From assembly GCF_001940565.1 (NCBI RefSeq), contig NZ_LTDM01000043.1, positions 1 through 64,000 of the forward strand: DNA of 64,000 bases, given 5' to 3'. This DNA is from Tissierella creatinophila DSM 6911 (GTDB taxonomy: Bacteria > Bacillota > Clostridia > Tissierellales > Tissierellaceae). Shown piece after piece: positions 8,492 to 17,137 of this stretch (position 1 is its first letter; each line of letters begins with the position of its first letter). Made by a program: the position numbers and the translations under genes. The notes under the pieces are model-generated. The model made no database searches, was not told the DNA's origin, and saw only the letters and a list, made by a program, of their open reading frames with translations.

Positions 8492-9268
8492 TTACTCCTC
8501 CTTTTGGGTATCAATACCCTCATTTTGCTCAGTTAAAACTATAGGTCCATCTTTTGTTATGGCTAAAGTATGTTCATATTGAGCCGATACACTTTTATCA
8601 ACTGTTTTAGCAGTCCAACCATTCTCTACTATCTTCATCCTATAGTCTCCAGTATTTACCATAGGTTCTATTGTAATTACCATGCCTTCCATAAGGCGCG
8701 GTCCTCTTCCTTTTGTTCCATAATGAAGAACTTGCGGGTCTTCATGCATATCTTTTCCGATTCCATGTCCTACAAAATCTTTTACTACCGAATAGCCTTG
8801 CGCCTCTACAAATGATTGTATAGCATATCCTATATCTCCTAATCTATTTCCAACTTTTGCTTCTTCAATTCCTAAATAGAGAGCTTTTTTAGTTACATCT
8901 AATAGTCTTTGGTTTTCTTCACTTATATCTCCAACCCCATAACTCCAGGCAGAGTCAGCAAGCCAACCATCCAAATTTACTACCATATCAATAGTTACTA
9001 TATCACCATTTTTTAGTTTTTCATCCCTAGGAAATCCATGACATATTTCATCATTTACTGAAGCACATATAGCAAAAGGATAACCCTGATATCCTTTTTG
9101 CTCAGGAGAAGCTCCTCTTTCTTCTAAATATTTTTCTACAAATCCATCTATCTCTTGTGTGGTTATGCCGGGTTTTATCATTTTAGCTATCTCTCTGTGT
9201 AGTGATGCTAAGATTTTACCTGCCTTTGACATTTTCTCAATTTGTTCTGGTGTCTTTAAAATAATCAT
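8492..9268 (-). CDS. map: methionine aminopeptidase, type I
   Basis: Of 258 residues, a single pita-bread peptidase domain. It removes the initiator methionine from new proteins. Metal-binding residues are visible: two Asp in the DMVVNLDGWLADSAW segment (about 95-110), His in GHGIGKDMHEDP (about 170), and Glu in ITIEPM and QYEHT. The N-terminus lacks the zinc-finger SH3 extension. It lies 12 bases after the TPR gene and is coupled to the hemolysin III gene, so the three form an operon. Clostridia often carry more than one map, so this may not be the sole copy. Confidence 0.93.
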   Translation of the reverse strand: MIILKTPEQIEKMSKAGKILASLHREIAKMIKPGITTQEIDGFVEKYLEERGASPEQKGYQGYPFAICASVNDEICHGFPRDEKLKNGDIVTIDMVVNLDGWLADSAWSYGVGDISEENQRLLDVTKKALYLGIEEAKVGNRLGDIGYAIQSFVEAQGYSVVKDFVGHGIGKDMHEDPQVLHYGTKGRGPRLMEGMVITIEPMVNTGDYRMKIVENGWTAKTVDKSVSAQYEHTLAITKDGPIVLTEQNEGIDTQKEE

Positions 9269-9280
9269 ATTATCTTCCTT

Positions 9281-10228
9281 TCAATCTCTTTGTAAATTAA
9301 ATTCTTTTATAATTCTTCTAAACTCTTTATTCTTATAAAGATTATAAAAATCTTTGTCTTTTTCCACAAACCGTTTTATAGAAGGATTTAAAATAAGACT
9401 TTTTCTAATATCTTTTATAGCTTCTTCTTCAAGCTGAAGTAAAGAATAACAACAGGCTCTATTATAATATAAATCTTCTTTAGTGGGGTTTTTTTCTATC
9501 CCTTCTGTCAAAATCTCTATAGACTTATTATACTCCTTTTCTTCGATATAGATAGCAGATATATTTAAATAAATATAATGATACTCTTTATTATATTCTA
9601 AAGCTTTATAATAATATTTTAAAGCTTTATTTTTATCTTTTAATCTTTTGTAGACAACACCCATATTAAAGAGTGATTTATAAAACTCAGGGTTTATCTT
9701 TATACTTTTTTCGAGCATCTTATATGCCCGAGTATACTCTCCCATTTCTTCATATAGAGAACCAAGATTATTATACGCATGATAATCATCTGGCTTTAAA
9801 GTGATTACCTTTTTATACAGTCTTATCGCCTCAAACTTTTCACCTTTTAAATCATATATATTTGCCGCAAAGTAATATGCTCTATCATAGTTTTCATCTT
9901 TTTCTATGGCTTTAAAGAAGTATTCTAAAGCTTTATCTAAATTTCCCAATTGTTCTTCCATAATAGCTACTCCATAATATGCACCGGGATTATCTTTATC
10001 AAGATTTAAAATTTCTTTGTATGTTCTCATAGATTCTGAAAAAAATTCCAGTTCATCATATATTAATGCAATATTAAAAAGAGTATTTATATATTCGCTA
10101 TCTGAAGAAAAGTCCAAAGCTTTTTTATAAAAGCAAAGTGACCTTTTTATATCATCATCTAAATATGATTTTTCTGCTAAAACTATATAATTTCTTCTCT
10201 TTTGTATTCTTATCTTTTCATCAATCAA
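9281..10228 (-). CDS. tetratricopeptide-repeat protein
   Basis: Of 315 residues from TTG 10228, chosen because GAGGTG stands six bases upstream; the open frame runs on to 10372 but overlaps the end of the ATPase gene. From about residue 15 to 300 it consists of seven or more TPR units, for example YHAYNNLGSLYEEMGEYTRA and YKSLFNMGVVYKRLKDKNKA. No signal peptide or membrane segment. TPR proteins are binding scaffolds; the partner is unknown. It ends in TGA 12 bases before map. Confidence 0.85.
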   Translation of the reverse strand: MIDEKIRIQKRRNYIVLAEKSYLDDDIKRSLCFYKKALDFSSDSEYINTLFNIALIYDELEFFSESMRTYKEILNLDKDNPGAYYGVAIMEEQLGNLDKALEYFFKAIEKDENYDRAYYFAANIYDLKGEKFEAIRLYKKVITLKPDDYHAYNNLGSLYEEMGEYTRAYKMLEKSIKINPEFYKSLFNMGVVYKRLKDKNKALKYYYKALEYNKEYHYIYLNISAIYIEEKEYNKSIEILTEGIEKNPTKEDLYYNRACCYSLLQLEEEAIKDIRKSLILNPSIKRFVEKDKDFYNLYKNKEFRRIIKEFNLQRD

Positions 10229-10279
10229 ATTTAACACCTCAAAATAAATATCTATTAATAGTGTACCACAAAACAAGAA

Positions 10280-10306
10280 AAAAGTAGAGTTTATTCCTCT
10301 ACTTTT
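10280..10306 (-). terminator. intrinsic terminator of the P-type ATPase gene
   Basis: Ten-pair stem AAAAGTAGAG with its complement; the ATPase TAA at 10291-10293 is in the loop, and the minus strand continues with a T-run. Confidence 0.7.
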
Positions 10307-12411
10307 AATGTTCTTATTGAATTTAGTACAGCTATTATAGTAACTCCTACATCTGCAAATACCGCTTGCCACATTGTAGCAAGACCAACACTACCCAATG
10401 CTAAAACTATAAGTTTTAAACCAAGTGCTAGAGCTATATTTTGAGTTACAATCCTTTTAGTTTTTCTAGCAATCTTCATAGCAGTAGAAATCTTAGATAT
10501 TTCATCAGTCATAATCACTATGTCTGATGCTTCTATTGCCGCATCTGATCCAAGACCTCCCATTGCAATACCTATATCAGCACGAGCAAGTACTGGAGCA
10601 TCATTTACTCCATCTCCTATAAATATAGTCTTTTTATTGTCATCCTTTTTATTCATTATATTTTCTAACAACTTAACTTTATCACCTGGCAAAAGATTTC
10701 CAAATGACTTATCAATACCAGCTAATTTTGCTACTTTTTTTGCCGTTTCAATATTGTCACCAGAGAGCATTACGGTTTCTTTTATTCCTTTATTTTTTTT
10801 AAGGTCTATAAGAGTTTCTTTTATCCCCTCTTTTAGTTCATCTGATACGATTATAGTTCCAATATGTTTTTTGTCTTTTCCTATATAAATAATCGTTCCA
10901 ATAGCTTCACTTCTTTCTATAACTATTCCTTCTTCTTCTAAAAGTTTTTCATTTCCTAAAAGAATCGGAACTTTATCTATATCTACAGAAATCCCTTTTC
11001 CTGAAATTTCTTTATAGTTTTCTACTCTAGTTTTTTCTACTTCCCCATGGAAGTGTTCTAATATAGATTTTGCTATTGGATGATTAGAATAACTCTCTCC
11101 AAGGGCTGCTATTTCAATTATATCTTCTTTAATATATCCTCCATAACCCATTATATCAGTTACTTTAAACGTACCCTTTGTTATAGTTCCAGTTTTATCA
11201 AACACTAAAGTATCTCCATCGTTTAATGCTTCTAAATAATTTCCTCCCTTTATCAGGATTCCTCGTTTTGAAGCTGCACCTATCCCACCAAAGAAACCTA
11301 GAGGTATACTTATAACAAGTGCACAAGGACAAGATATAACTAAAAATACAAAGGCTTTATATGCCCATTGACTTGGATCTCCTAAACCCAATAAAATAGG
11401 TATAACTCCTATACCAAGTGCTATAAAGACAACTGCTGGAGTATAGTATCTAGCAAATTTTGTAATAAAGTTTTCTGTTTTAGCCTTTTTACTAGAAGCA
11501 TTTTCAACTAAATCTAAAATTTTTGAAATAGTAGATTCTCCAAATTCTTTATTTACCTTAACTTTCAACAGTCCATGTTTATTTACAACACCTGATATTA
11601 TATCTTCTCCTGTTTTTATAGTTCTTGGAACAGACTCTCCAGTTATATTTGATGTATCCAGCATAGACTCTCCTTCTACTACTACTCCATCTAATGGAAC
11701 CTTTTCTCCTGGCTTTATAATTATATAGTCTCCTATATGAACATCATTTGGACTTACTATCTTTACTCCATCTTCTACTACTAGATTAGCTGAGTCAGGT
11801 CTTATATCCATTAAAGCTTTTATAGAGTTTCTAGAATGATTTACAGCTTTATCTTGAAATAGCTCTCCTATATTATAAAATAACATAACAGCTACTCCTT
11901 CTGGATACTCTCCAATTACAAAAGCACCAATTGTTGCAACAGTCATAAGAAAATTTTCATCAAAGGGAACTCCAGATACTATATTTTTAAAAGCTATAAT
12001 TATTACTTTATATCCTATTATAATGTAACTTATTAAAAAGAATATAAGTTTTTCAGATCCTTCTAATTTAAATAAATAGGGGATTAAAAATAAAATACCA
12101 CTTATAAGTATCCTTCCTATATTAAAATATTCTTTTCTTTTAGTTTCTTCTATAGCACTATCTTCTAACACACTATTTCTTATGGAACTATCTCGAACTA
12201 CTACATTTGGCTCAAGTTTATTTATTATTTTTTTTATATTATTTATAATTTCTTCTTTATCGTTAGTTTCATATATTGAAACTTTAAGTTTCTTATTGAC
12301 AAAGTCAAGGCTAGTACTCTCTACTCCACGTAACTCTCCTGAGAGTTTTTCAATTTTCCCAGCACAACTTGCACAGTTTAAACCTTCTAGTTCTAAAGTT
12401 ACTTCTCCCAT
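10291..12411 (-). CDS. heavy-metal-translocating P-type ATPase (CadA/ZntA-like)
   Basis: Of 706 residues. One N-terminal HMA domain with a GLNCASC metal site, then membrane pairs, actuator domain (GESVPRT, about 260), the transport motif SCPCALV (about 358), phosphorylation site DKTGTITKG (about 405) and hinge GDGVNDAP (about 598). CPC with a single HMA fits zinc, cadmium or lead export better than copper, though substrate is inferred. A clean sigma-A promoter and a 24-base perfect palindrome lie just upstream, which suggests repression by an ArsR/SmtB-type metal sensor. That regulator is not encoded next door. Confidence 0.92.
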   Translation of the reverse strand: MGEVTLELEGLNCASCAGKIEKLSGELRGVESTSLDFVNKKLKVSIYETNDKEEIINNIKKIINKLEPNVVVRDSSIRNSVLEDSAIEETKRKEYFNIGRILISGILFLIPYLFKLEGSEKLIFFLISYIIIGYKVIIIAFKNIVSGVPFDENFLMTVATIGAFVIGEYPEGVAVMLFYNIGELFQDKAVNHSRNSIKALMDIRPDSANLVVEDGVKIVSPNDVHIGDYIIIKPGEKVPLDGVVVEGESMLDTSNITGESVPRTIKTGEDIISGVVNKHGLLKVKVNKEFGESTISKILDLVENASSKKAKTENFITKFARYYTPAVVFIALGIGVIPILLGLGDPSQWAYKAFVFLVISCPCALVISIPLGFFGGIGAASKRGILIKGGNYLEALNDGDTLVFDKTGTITKGTFKVTDIMGYGGYIKEDIIEIAALGESYSNHPIAKSILEHFHGEVEKTRVENYKEISGKGISVDIDKVPILLGNEKLLEEEGIVIERSEAIGTIIYIGKDKKHIGTIIVSDELKEGIKETLIDLKKNKGIKETVMLSGDNIETAKKVAKLAGIDKSFGNLLPGDKVKLLENIMNKKDDNKKTIFIGDGVNDAPVLARADIGIAMGGLGSDAAIEASDIVIMTDEISKISTAMKIARKTKRIVTQNIALALGLKLIVLALGSVGLATMWQAVFADVGVTIIAVLNSIRTLKVEE

Positions 12412-12439
12412 TTAAAATCACCCCTCTTTTAAACTATAT

Positions 12440-12463
12440 ACATATGAATATATATTCATATGT
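12440..12463. promoter_or_regulatory. perfect palindrome, probable ArsR/SmtB-type metal operator
   Basis: A 24-base perfect palindrome with arms ACATATGAATAT, lying between the -10 box and the ATPase start. Its ATATGAA...TTCATAT core is the layout bound by CzrA/SmtB/CadC-type zinc and cadmium sensors. Binding in this position would block transcription until metal is present. Confidence 0.7.
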
Positions 12464-12470
12464 TATTTAT

Positions 12471-12499
12471 ATTATAACTATTTACATAAAAAAAGTCAA
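12471..12499 (-). promoter_or_regulatory. sigma-A promoter of the metal ATPase gene
   Basis: On the minus strand TTGACT, 17 bases, TATAAT. The -10 is consensus, the -35 has five of six bases, and the spacing is ideal. The palindrome at 12440-12463 begins eight bases downstream of the -10. Confidence 0.8.
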
Positions 12500-12513
12500 T
12501 TAAAAATAATAAA

Positions 12514-12535
12514 AAAAGCACCCCAAGGTGCTTTT
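12514..12535 (-). terminator. intrinsic terminator of the nitroreductase gene
   Basis: Nine-pair stem AAAAGCACC with its complement around CCAA; it overlaps the stop codon of the nitroreductase gene. Confidence 0.75.
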
Positions 12536-13349
12536 AAAGTTTATACTCTGCTATTTTTCTATAGGTATATTCATCTATCTTTATTTCTTGTGAATCAACT
12601 AGTTCCCATTTACTGTTAAACCCATCATAAGTAGCAAGTTGTTCAAAATAATACATAGCTATACCTGCATCTACAAGTATAGAGTCATACCATTGATTGT
12701 ATCTTAAAAGAAGTTCTATCTTGTTATCTTTTATTAAAAATCTCCATGGTTGTAAGTTTTTAGTAGAAGGTGCAAATCTTACATAATAAAAGATATCCAT
12801 AAGTCCTTTGGCTTCTAAATCTTCCACGGTAAAGAAATTGTCTACTTCAGTGTCATAAACTATTTCTTCTATGCCTTTTTTAACGCTATATGGCTCTTCC
12901 TTAAAAGGATTTTTTCTTTTGGCTTTACCAAAGGCTAAAAGATATTCTACATTTGCCATATCTTCTCCAAATGTCTCTTTCTTTAAATCATCTGATAGAT
13001 TTCCAACATTAATCCAACATGTACCAAAGTCTAAATTTATAATTTCTGTTACTAGCTTCTCAGTATAGTATCCTGTTTCTATTAGAGTTTTTTCTTCTGT
13101 ATCTTTTAAACTAATAGCTATGTAATGAGGACTATCTATCATAACTCCTCCATAGCCTGCTTTTCCTTCTAAATTAGTAGAGATTATTTTACCATTTTCA
13201 TATAGTTTAACTACTATATGCTCTAAGTCTTCTTCTGTCAATAAATTCTTTATAATCTCTTTAATCTTATCAAGTACATCTGGATTTGCCCCTTTGTCCC
13301 TAAAGTCTCTTACCGACTTTCTATTTGTTAAGAAATTACTTATTATCAT
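12534..13349 (-). CDS. nitroreductase-family protein
   Basis: Of 271 residues. N-terminal RKSVRDFRDK is the FMN-binding start of the family; the C-terminal half has FAPSTKNLQPWRF, the second FMN-contact motif. The chain is longer than simple nitroreductases and resembles the clostridial two-part form in which the NAD(P)H/FMN fold is completed late in the chain. It likely reduces nitro or quinone compounds with FMN; the natural substrate is unknown. It is monocistronic with its own terminator. Confidence 0.82.
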   Translation of the reverse strand: MIISNFLTNRKSVRDFRDKGANPDVLDKIKEIIKNLLTEEDLEHIVVKLYENGKIISTNLEGKAGYGGVMIDSPHYIAISLKDTEEKTLIETGYYTEKLVTEIINLDFGTCWINVGNLSDDLKKETFGEDMANVEYLLAFGKAKRKNPFKEEPYSVKKGIEEIVYDTEVDNFFTVEDLEAKGLMDIFYYVRFAPSTKNLQPWRFLIKDNKIELLLRYNQWYDSILVDAGIAMYYFEQLATYDGFNSKWELVDSQEIKIDEYTYRKIAEYKL

Positions 13350-13395
13350 TTTACCCCTCCTATGTTTTCTTAATATCTTCCATTATATACTATTT

Positions 13396-13953
13396 TTATA
13401 ATAAGGAGAACCATTTTGCTATATTCATCACATAATCCAATAGAAAGAAGTGTACTATTATACTAGAGCCAACTCCTATTATTATACCTACTACAACATC
13501 AGTGGGATAGTGAACTGCTAGATATATTCTAGATATTCCAATTATCATTGCCATTATATAAAGAAATACAGCTATCCTAGGCATATTTAAAGAAAGAGTT
13601 GCAGCCATACAAAAACTTGCCGTAGTGTGCCCGGATGGAAACGAATAGTCTTTTAATTCTATTTTAAAAGTATTTATATTTTTCACCATTTTATATGGTC
13701 TTTCCCTTCCAAACCCTTTTTTTAGTATTTGGACTATTGTTTGACTAAATGTTAATGCAGCAATAGCTTCTAAGCCCATAAATCTTGTAGAACTGTTTCC
13801 AAAAGCTATAATAGCTAAAGAAAACACACTAGTAAATATTGCCCCTCCTAAATCTGTAACTCTATACATAAAATAATCAAAGAATTTATTTTTCATCTTA
13901 CCATTTATAACTCTTATAAAAAAAGTATCAAAACGCTTTAATATGTTTTTCAA
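13396..13953 (-). CDS. PAP2-family membrane phosphatase
   Basis: Of 185 residues from TTG 13953, chosen because AGAAGGTGG stands five bases upstream. Membrane protein with the three acid phosphatase motifs: KKGFGRERPY, PSGHTTAS and SRIYLAVHYPTD, with the catalytic His in the second and third. Members remove phosphate from lipid pyrophosphates such as undecaprenyl pyrophosphate or from phosphatidate. Which lipid cannot be decided. It is divergent from the helicase gene. Confidence 0.85.
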   Translation of the reverse strand: MKNILKRFDTFFIRVINGKMKNKFFDYFMYRVTDLGGAIFTSVFSLAIIAFGNSSTRFMGLEAIAALTFSQTIVQILKKGFGRERPYKMVKNINTFKIELKDYSFPSGHTTASFCMAATLSLNMPRIAVFLYIMAMIIGISRIYLAVHYPTDVVVGIIIGVGSSIIVHFFLLDYVMNIAKWFSLL

Positions 13954-14095
13954 ATTTTCCACCTTCTTTTTTATATGTCTATTATATAATATTCCCAAAT
14001 TATTAGAAACCCAAACTCTTAAACCTTTTATATCTTTATCATTACTCTTCTTTATGATAATATAAGATAATAATAAAAAAAGGAAGGTAATTATT

Positions 14096-15952
14096 TTGTT
14101 ACTTAGTACAGAACAGTCAAATGCAATAAGTCATATAGAAAATCCAGCCTTAGTCTTAGCAGTTCCTGGTGCGGGTAAGACTACGGTTTTAATCCATAGG
14201 ACTTATAATTTAATAGAAAACTTAAAAATAAATCCTTTAAATATACTATCCATAACATTTAGTAAAGCATCAGCGCTTGATATGAAAAATAGATTTACAC
14301 GTGTTTTCCCAAATATAAACTCTAAAGATATACATTTTTCAACTATACACGCATTTTGTTATAGACTTATAAGTGAATATTCATATAAAAATAATATAAA
14401 GTACCATCTTATAGAAGATAATAGTGGAGTAAACAAGTTTGTACTCCTTAAAAATCTATATCTTCATTTAAATAAATCTTATATCACAGAGGAAAAACTA
14501 GAATCTTTAATAAACTCAATAGGATATATTAAAAATATGATGCTAAGTGTAGATGAATTTTTAAAAGAATATAAAATAGATATAGCAAACTTCAAAACTA
14601 TCTTTAATAAATATGAAAGTTATAAAAGAGAAAATAGCTTGTTAGATTTTGATGATATGCTTAGTATTTCCTGGGAAATATTAAATAGAGATACCTATTT
14701 ATTAAATAAATATAGGGAAAAATATAAGTTTATTCAAGTAGATGAAGGACAAGACACTTCTAAGCTTCAACTTGAGATAATAAAACTTATTGCCTTTCCT
14801 AAAAACAATCTATTTATAGTAGCTGATGATGACCAATCTATATATGGTTTTAGAGGTGCTTATCCTAGGGGGCTACTTGATTTTAATAAACAGTTTAAAG
14901 ATGGCAAAATATTTTTTATGGAAGAAAACTATAGATCTTCTAGCAATATAGTTACCATATGCAATAAATTTATTAAAACTAATTCTTTAAGATATCAAAA
15001 GAATATATTTACCTTAAATCCCAATATGGAACCTATAAATATAGTAAAGGTAAAAACTTTAGGTGATGAATATGATTATTTAATAAATGATCTTAAAGAT
15101 AAAGACCTAACAAACACAAGTATTCTCTATAGAAACAATCTATCCTCTATAGGACTTATGGAGGTGTTATCTAAAAATAATATACCATTTTTTACACAAG
15201 ATAAGAAATTAAAGTTTTTTAATCACTGGGTTATAAAAGATATAATTGATTTTATAAGTTTTTCTAAAGATCCTGAAGATATAACTTTGTTTGAAAAATT
15301 TTATTATAAAATGAAAGGATATATTTCTAAAAAACAAATAAATTATGCAAAGACACTCCATAAAGACTTTAACGTTTTTGATAGAATTATGGATTTTCCT
15401 GATATAAAACAATATCATAAAAGAAATATCAGAAACCTTAAAATAGATTTTAAAAAGTTGTCTAATTTAAATGTAGAAGATGCTATTTTCTTTATAGAAC
15501 ACAACTTAGAGTATGGGGCATATTTAAAAGATAATTCTATTAAATTTGGATATGTATATGACAATCTTTCAACACTGCTTTTTTACTTAAAGATGATAAG
15601 TGCTGGTTGTAACACATTAGATGAACTAATAAAAAAACTAGATTTTTTAGAAGAACTTTGTAAAGATTCTCATAAGGGTAGAGAGGGTGTAAATTTATCA
15701 ACTATACATGGTGCAAAAGGGCTTGAATTTGAAAATGTATATATGGTTGATCTAATAGATGGAGATTTCCCTAGTGCCAATAGTATAGATGATTTTAAAA
15801 ATGGTAAGATAGATAATTTAGAAGAAGAAAGAAGATTGTTTTATGTTGGAATGACTAGAGCAAAAAAACATCTTACTTTAATTACTATGAAATCTATCAA
15901 TGGTAATATAAAAGAACCTTCTAGGTTTGTAACTGAATTAGAGAATTTATAA
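14096..15952 (+). CDS. UvrD/PcrA-like superfamily 1 DNA helicase
   Basis: Of 618 residues, somewhat shorter than PcrA (about 720). Walker A is AVPGAGKTT (about residue 23); Walker B has QVDEGQD, where the usual DE-x-Q is shifted to DEGQD; motif III-like DDQSIYGFRGA follows; motif IV region YRSS; motif V STIHGAKGLEFENVY; motif VI EEERRLFYVGMTRAKK. It unwinds DNA 3' to 5' in repair or clears replication blocks. The start is TTG with AGGAAGG upstream. It stands alone and is the only long rightward gene in this half of the window. Confidence 0.9.
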   Translation: MLLSTEQSNAISHIENPALVLAVPGAGKTTVLIHRTYNLIENLKINPLNILSITFSKASALDMKNRFTRVFPNINSKDIHFSTIHAFCYRLISEYSYKNNIKYHLIEDNSGVNKFVLLKNLYLHLNKSYITEEKLESLINSIGYIKNMMLSVDEFLKEYKIDIANFKTIFNKYESYKRENSLLDFDDMLSISWEILNRDTYLLNKYREKYKFIQVDEGQDTSKLQLEIIKLIAFPKNNLFIVADDDQSIYGFRGAYPRGLLDFNKQFKDGKIFFMEENYRSSSNIVTICNKFIKTNSLRYQKNIFTLNPNMEPINIVKVKTLGDEYDYLINDLKDKDLTNTSILYRNNLSSIGLMEVLSKNNIPFFTQDKKLKFFNHWVIKDIIDFISFSKDPEDITLFEKFYYKMKGYISKKQINYAKTLHKDFNVFDRIMDFPDIKQYHKRNIRNLKIDFKKLSNLNVEDAIFFIEHNLEYGAYLKDNSIKFGYVYDNLSTLLFYLKMISAGCNTLDELIKKLDFLEELCKDSHKGREGVNLSTIHGAKGLEFENVYMVDLIDGDFPSANSIDDFKNGKIDNLEEERRLFYVGMTRAKKHLTLITMKSINGNIKEPSRFVTELENL

Positions 15953-16126
15953 TAGAAACTTTTAAATAAGCATTATAAGAAAGCCTTAACCAAAAGTTAG
16001 TAACTGAAAGTTTATTTTATTACACAAGTCAAGAGTAGAACTTTCTTATTAATTACAAAATGTATAAATCTTCTTAAAGTTGGGATACTATCAATGTATG
16101 GTAAAAACTTAAGGAAGGTGATAGAT

Positions 16127-16252
16127 ATGGCTAAAGGTAAAAAAGAAAAACAAAAGAAAACGAAACAATCTACTCAACAAACTACTCAACAATCCACTCA
16201 AGAAACTAATCAACAACAATCTCAACAACAATGTAATCAAAGTCAAAAATAA
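16127..16252 (+). CDS. small Lys/Gln-rich protein of unknown function
   Basis: A 41-residue protein with a strong ribosome site (AGGAAGGTG, six bases before ATG). The first 13 residues are half lysine (MAKGKKEKQKKTK); the rest is almost only Gln, Thr and Ser in runs such as QSTQQTTQQSTQE, with one Cys near the end. It is followed directly by a perfect hairpin terminator. The layout (start, ribosome site, terminator) argues for a real gene. Small Q-rich basic proteins occur among spore or nucleoid proteins, but I know no clear family. Confidence 0.65.
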   Translation: MAKGKKEKQKKTKQSTQQTTQQSTQETNQQQSQQQCNQSQK

Positions 16253-16276
16253 AGAAAGGTCAATTGACCTTTCTTT
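16251..16276. terminator. bidirectional terminator
   Basis: Perfect 26-base palindrome with arms AAAGAAAGGTCAA. It ends the small rightward gene and the leftward HAD phosphatase gene that meet here. Confidence 0.85.
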
Positions 16277-16278
16277 AT

Positions 16279-17004
16279 TTATATAATTTCCACATTATGA
16301 TCTAGTTTATATATTACATTTTTTCTTTCTACTATTATAGTGGCTTTTTCACTTAAATCCTTATCTTTCTTTATAGCTTCTAGTAGTTGGAGATTTGGAT
16401 TTATAGCTATAGGGTTTCCCATAAGTCTAAGCATAGATAAGTCTCCTGTAGTATCTCCATAGGCATAGCTATTTTTTAAATCCACATCATATTTTTCTAT
16501 AAGTTGATTTAAAACCTTTTTTTTACTAGTTGAGTCCCACATTCTAACTAATTCACCCGTAAATTTATTTTCTTCATCTACCTTGTATAAAGATCCTCTA
16601 TATTCAGTTACTTCATACTTTTCCGCCATTTTAGAAACTAAAAAGTCTGGGCTTCCGGATATAAAAAACACCTTATGACCTTTTCTCTTATGAAATTCTA
16701 TTTGATCTCTTGAATACTTATATACCATATCCCCATTTACCTTTATAACATGAGCTGCTATAAACTCTACATATGCCTTGTCTATACCCTTTAACTCTTC
16801 TAAATAGACTCCCGCTAGTATTTCAAGATATTTTTCAAAATCTCCATATCTTTTTTCCCATTCCAAGTAGACATCTTTTACTTTTGTATACCAGATAGCC
16901 GGGTCTATTACTTCAAAGTTCATAAGCTTTTGAAAATGTTCTATCATAAGTGAATTTCTAAATATAGTTCCATCAATGTCAAAAAAAGCAGCTATGTTTT
17001 TCAT
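16279..17004 (-). CDS. HAD-superfamily phosphatase, subfamily IB (SerB-like)
   Basis: Of 241 residues. Catalytic motif I is FFDIDGTIFRN (about residue 8), motif II ISGSPDF (about 122), motif III/IV AYGDTTGDLSML (about 182). The helical cap between motif I and II is of the C1 type found in HAD-IB proteins such as phosphoserine phosphatase relatives. The true substrate could be a phosphosugar, phosphoserine or lipid head group. RBS GAGGGTGATTGAACA precedes ATG. Confidence 0.85.
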   Translation of the reverse strand: MKNIAAFFDIDGTIFRNSLMIEHFQKLMNFEVIDPAIWYTKVKDVYLEWEKRYGDFEKYLEILAGVYLEELKGIDKAYVEFIAAHVIKVNGDMVYKYSRDQIEFHKRKGHKVFFISGSPDFLVSKMAEKYEVTEYRGSLYKVDEENKFTGELVRMWDSTSKKKVLNQLIEKYDVDLKNSYAYGDTTGDLSMLRLMGNPIAINPNLQLLEAIKKDKDLSEKATIIVERKNVIYKLDHNVEII

Positions 17005-17137
17005 TGTTCAATCACCCTCTCTATTTAATGTTTTTAATTATATGATAACAAACTTTTATAATAATACGACTATAGAAGTTTGTCATTTATATGGTGATGA
17101 ATATAAGACTTATCTTCTATATTTTACTTTGTTTATG

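Noticed and set aside
10520-10888. Long open frame opposite the P-type ATPase gene
   Set aside because: Shadow of a conserved gene on the other strand; no ribosome site or family.
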